From Citricoccus sp. WCRC_4 (GTDB lineage Bacteria; Actinomycetota; Actinomycetes; Actinomycetales; Micrococcaceae): a stretch of DNA of 7,911 nt. The stretch lies in NCBI GenBank assembly GCA_026645375.1, contig JAPFFX010000096.1, forward strand, positions 1 through 7,911, written 5' to 3'. Every line of letters begins with the position of its first letter. The stretch's first letter is position 1. The position numbers and the translations under genes were made by a program. Under the pieces are notes generated by a model that saw only the letters and a program-made list of their open reading frames with translations, did no database searches and was not told where the DNA came from. This document shows, in pieces, positions 6,300-7,911 of the stretch.

Positions 6300-7526
6300 T
6301 CAGCGGGTGAAGGCGCTGCGACCGGTGATGGCCCGTCCGACCACGAGGGTGTTGATCTCCCGGGTGCCCTCGTAGGTGTAGATGCCTTCGGCGTCTGCGA
6401 AGAAGCGGGCCACGGGCTCCGAGTTGAGCACCCCGTTGCCGCCGGCGATCTCGCGGGCGGAGGCGACGGACTGGCGCATGGTCGAGCAGGTCCAGGCCTT
6501 GGCCATGGCCGAGTCCTGGTCCCGGTAGACGCCGGCGTCCTGCTGCTGGGAGAGCCGGACCACCATGCCCAGGGAGGCGGTGAGGTTACTCAGGATGGAC
6601 ACGAGGTGTTCTTGGATCAGCTGGAACCCGGACAGGGGGCGGCCGAACTGTACGCGCTCTTGGACGTACTTCAGGGCTGCCTCGTAGGCGCCGGCCTGGA
6701 CGCCGGCGGCGAACCAGGCCACGCCGGAGCGCATGGCCCGGAGCATGTCCGCGATGTCGGCGAAGGAGTTGACGCGGGCCAGCCGGTACTCCTCGCTGAC
6801 CTCCACGTTGTCCAGGACGATGTCCGCGTTCTGCACCATGCGCAGGGCGATCTTGCCCGGCATCGTCGTCAGCGTCACCCCCGGGGCGTCGGTCTTGATC
6901 AGGAAGAGCTTGACCTGGCCGTCGGCTTCGTCGCGGGCGGCCAGGGCCATGTAGCCGGCGAACTGGGCACTGCCGATCCACCGCTTGGTCCCGTTGATCA
7001 CCCAGGTGTCCCCATTGCGACGGGCGGAGGTCGCCAGGCCACCGGCGATGTCCGAGCCGTGATCGGCCTCGGTCAGGGCGAAACAGCCCTTCATCTCAAA
7101 GGAGTCGACCTGCGGCAGCCACTGCTGGACCTGCTGGTCGCTGCCACCGCGGGTGATGGCCGTGCGGAACAGGCCCGTCTGGCCGTTGAACCAGGTGGCC
7201 AGGGAGGCGTCGGTGCGGGCAAGTTCAAAGTTCCGGAACCCCTCGTAGAGGGACCGGGGTGACTGTCCACCGTCGGTCAGCTCGGGCGGGGTGACGAGGT
7301 TCAACTCCCCCAGCGGCTTGATCAGCTGGGTGGGGAACTCCCCGCGGGACCAGTAGTCGGCCACCAGCGGCTTGGCCTCGGCGTCCAGGAACGCGCGCAG
7401 CTTCCGCAGCTGGCCCTTCTCGGCGTCGGTGAGCAGGGCCTCGTAGTTCAGCTGATCGCTCAGGGGATAGAGGCGCTCCTCGGTCTGCTCGGGGGTGGTC
7501 ATGGTGGATTCAGCGGTGGTGGTCAT
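6300..7526 (-). CDS. Acyl-CoA dehydrogenase, glutaryl-CoA dehydrogenase-like
   Basis: The 408-residue protein has the standard length and layout of the FAD-dependent acyl-CoA dehydrogenase family: an N-terminal helical domain, a middle strand domain with the F-A-L-T-E-A-D-H-G-S-D signature at 149-159, and a C-terminal helical domain. R-V-Q-F-G-R-P-L at 291-298 and G-G-N-G at 362-365 are FAD/subunit contacts. E386 in T-Y-E-G-T is at the position of the catalytic base. The T-Y-E-G-T plus G-R-A-I-T-G ending resembles glutaryl-CoA dehydrogenases, but related actinobacterial enzymes have other substrates, so decarboxylating activity is not claimed. Electrons would pass to electron-transfer flavoprotein. 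The start at 7526 follows GAAGGAG (complement of 7532-7538) by 5 bp and overlaps the synthetase stop as ATGA. A second ATG at 7502 lacks such a site. The coupling suggests it oxidises the CoA ester made by the synthetase. Confidence 0.92.
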   Translation of the reverse strand: MTTTAESTMTTPEQTEERLYPLSDQLNYEALLTDAEKGQLRKLRAFLDAEAKPLVADYWSRGEFPTQLIKPLGELNLVTPPELTDGGQSPRSLYEGFRNFELARTDASLATWFNGQTGLFRTAITRGGSDQQVQQWLPQVDSFEMKGCFALTEADHGSDIAGGLATSARRNGDTWVINGTKRWIGSAQFAGYMALAARDEADGQVKLFLIKTDAPGVTLTTMPGKIALRMVQNADIVLDNVEVSEEYRLARVNSFADIADMLRAMRSGVAWFAAGVQAGAYEAALKYVQERVQFGRPLSGFQLIQEHLVSILSNLTASLGMVVRLSQQQDAGVYRDQDSAMAKAWTCSTMRQSVASAREIAGGNGVLNSEPVARFFADAEGIYTYEGTREINTLVVGRAITGRSAFTR

Positions 7527-7911
7527 GACTTCTCCTTCGGGGTGTGCGGCACCGGGACCCGGTCCTCTTCAGGGGGCAGCTGCTGGATCTGCCGACGCAG
7601 CAACTTCCCCACGGCGCTGCGCGGCAGGTGGTCACGGTGCTCGAGCCGTCGTGGGAGCTTGAAGCTGGCCAGGTGCGGCCGGAGGAACTCCCGCAGCTTC
7701 TCCAAGTCGACCGGCTCAGCGCAGACCACGACGGCTGTCACGACCTCGCCCCACAGCTCGTCCGGGCGCCCGACGACGGCGGCCTCCACGATTCCGGGGT
7801 AGCGGGCGATGAGGTGTTCGACCTCGGCCGGGTCCACGTTCTCCCCACCGGTGATGATGATCTCCTTGCTGCGCCCGGTGACGCACAGGTCACCGTCCGG
7901 ATCGATGTATC
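7523..7911 (-). CDS. Acyl-CoA synthetase (AMP-binding enzyme), C-terminal part; 5' end outside window
   Basis: The frame is open from the right edge to a TGA at 7525-7523, giving 128 residues. They form the mobile C-terminal domain of the ANL adenylating superfamily. The A8 loop reads T-G-R-S-K-E-I-I-I-T-G-G-E-N-V-D-P-A-E-V-E (fragment residues 11-31). The C-terminal catalytic lysine is K102 in P-R-S-A-V-G-K-L-L-R-R. The enzyme activates a carboxylic acid with ATP and then forms the CoA thioester in the cytoplasm. The GTG at 7837 is an internal valine, not a start. The A8 loop resembles fatty-acid and short-chain acyl-CoA ligases. The substrate-binding N-terminal domain is missing, so the acid cannot be named. 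A short charged tail (P-P-E-E-D to the terminal K-E-K-S) follows the domain. The stop overlaps the dehydrogenase start by 4 bases, indicating one translationally coupled transcript. Confidence 0.9.
   Translation of the reverse strand, partial: YIDPDGDLCVTGRSKEIIITGGENVDPAEVEHLIARYPGIVEAAVVGRPDELWGEVVTAVVVCAEPVDLEKLREFLRPHLASFKLPRRLEHRDHLPRSAVGKLLRRQIQQLPPEEDRVPVPHTPKEKS

Noticed and set aside
6282..7262. 326-codon plus-strand frame opposite the acyl-CoA dehydrogenase.
   Set aside because: It is an antisense shadow of a gene with unmistakable family motifs; the translation is Gly/Val/His-rich with no recognisable domain.
1..7911. CRISPR arrays, tRNA or rRNA genes, insertion sequences, phage or defence genes.
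   Set aside because: No spaced direct repeats, cloverleaf sequence, transposase motifs or terminal inverted repeats were seen; all clear genes are metabolic or regulatory.

Overview
The window is high-GC DNA with strongly G/C-biased third codon positions, clear Shine-Dalgarno motifs and tightly packed catabolic genes. This fits a soil- or skin-type actinobacterium, possibly in the Micrococcales; the genus cannot be fixed from the sequence alone.

Left block (1-3462, + strand). The C-terminal half of a GntR-superfamily regulator with an FCD ligand-binding domain enters from the left edge. After a 243-bp control region (328-570), which holds a recognisable promoter and a 24-bp near-perfect palindrome, come three tightly spaced genes: 2-keto-4-pentenoate hydratase, acylating acetaldehyde dehydrogenase and 4-hydroxy-2-oxovalerate aldolase. 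These are the last three steps of aromatic meta-cleavage (Dmp/Xyl/Mhp type): 2-hydroxypenta-2,4-dienoate to 4-hydroxy-2-oxovalerate, then pyruvate plus acetaldehyde, then acetyl-CoA. No ring-cleavage dioxygenase or upstream hydrolase lies in the window. A 19-bp perfect hairpin 20 bp after the aldolase closes the unit.

Middle (3463-4085). This holds a small open frame with a good ribosome binding site, interrupted by one in-frame TGA (probably a pseudogene), followed by about 320 bp with no supported gene.

Right block (4086-7911, - strand). In transcription order (right to left): the C-terminal end of an acyl-CoA synthetase; an acyl-CoA dehydrogenase whose start codon overlaps the synthetase stop; a hairpin; a roughly 350-bp intergenic region containing an inverted repeat; an enoyl-CoA hydratase/3-hydroxyisobutyryl-CoA hydrolase family protein; and a small hotdog-fold thioesterase-like protein. 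Together they suggest activation and oxidation of an organic acid as its CoA thioester. The substrate cannot be read from the sequence.

The gene content is recognisable catabolism and I see no new biological system. The points most worth checking are the promoter/palindrome ahead of the meta-cleavage genes, the TGA-interrupted small gene, and the inverted repeat ahead of the hydrolase gene.
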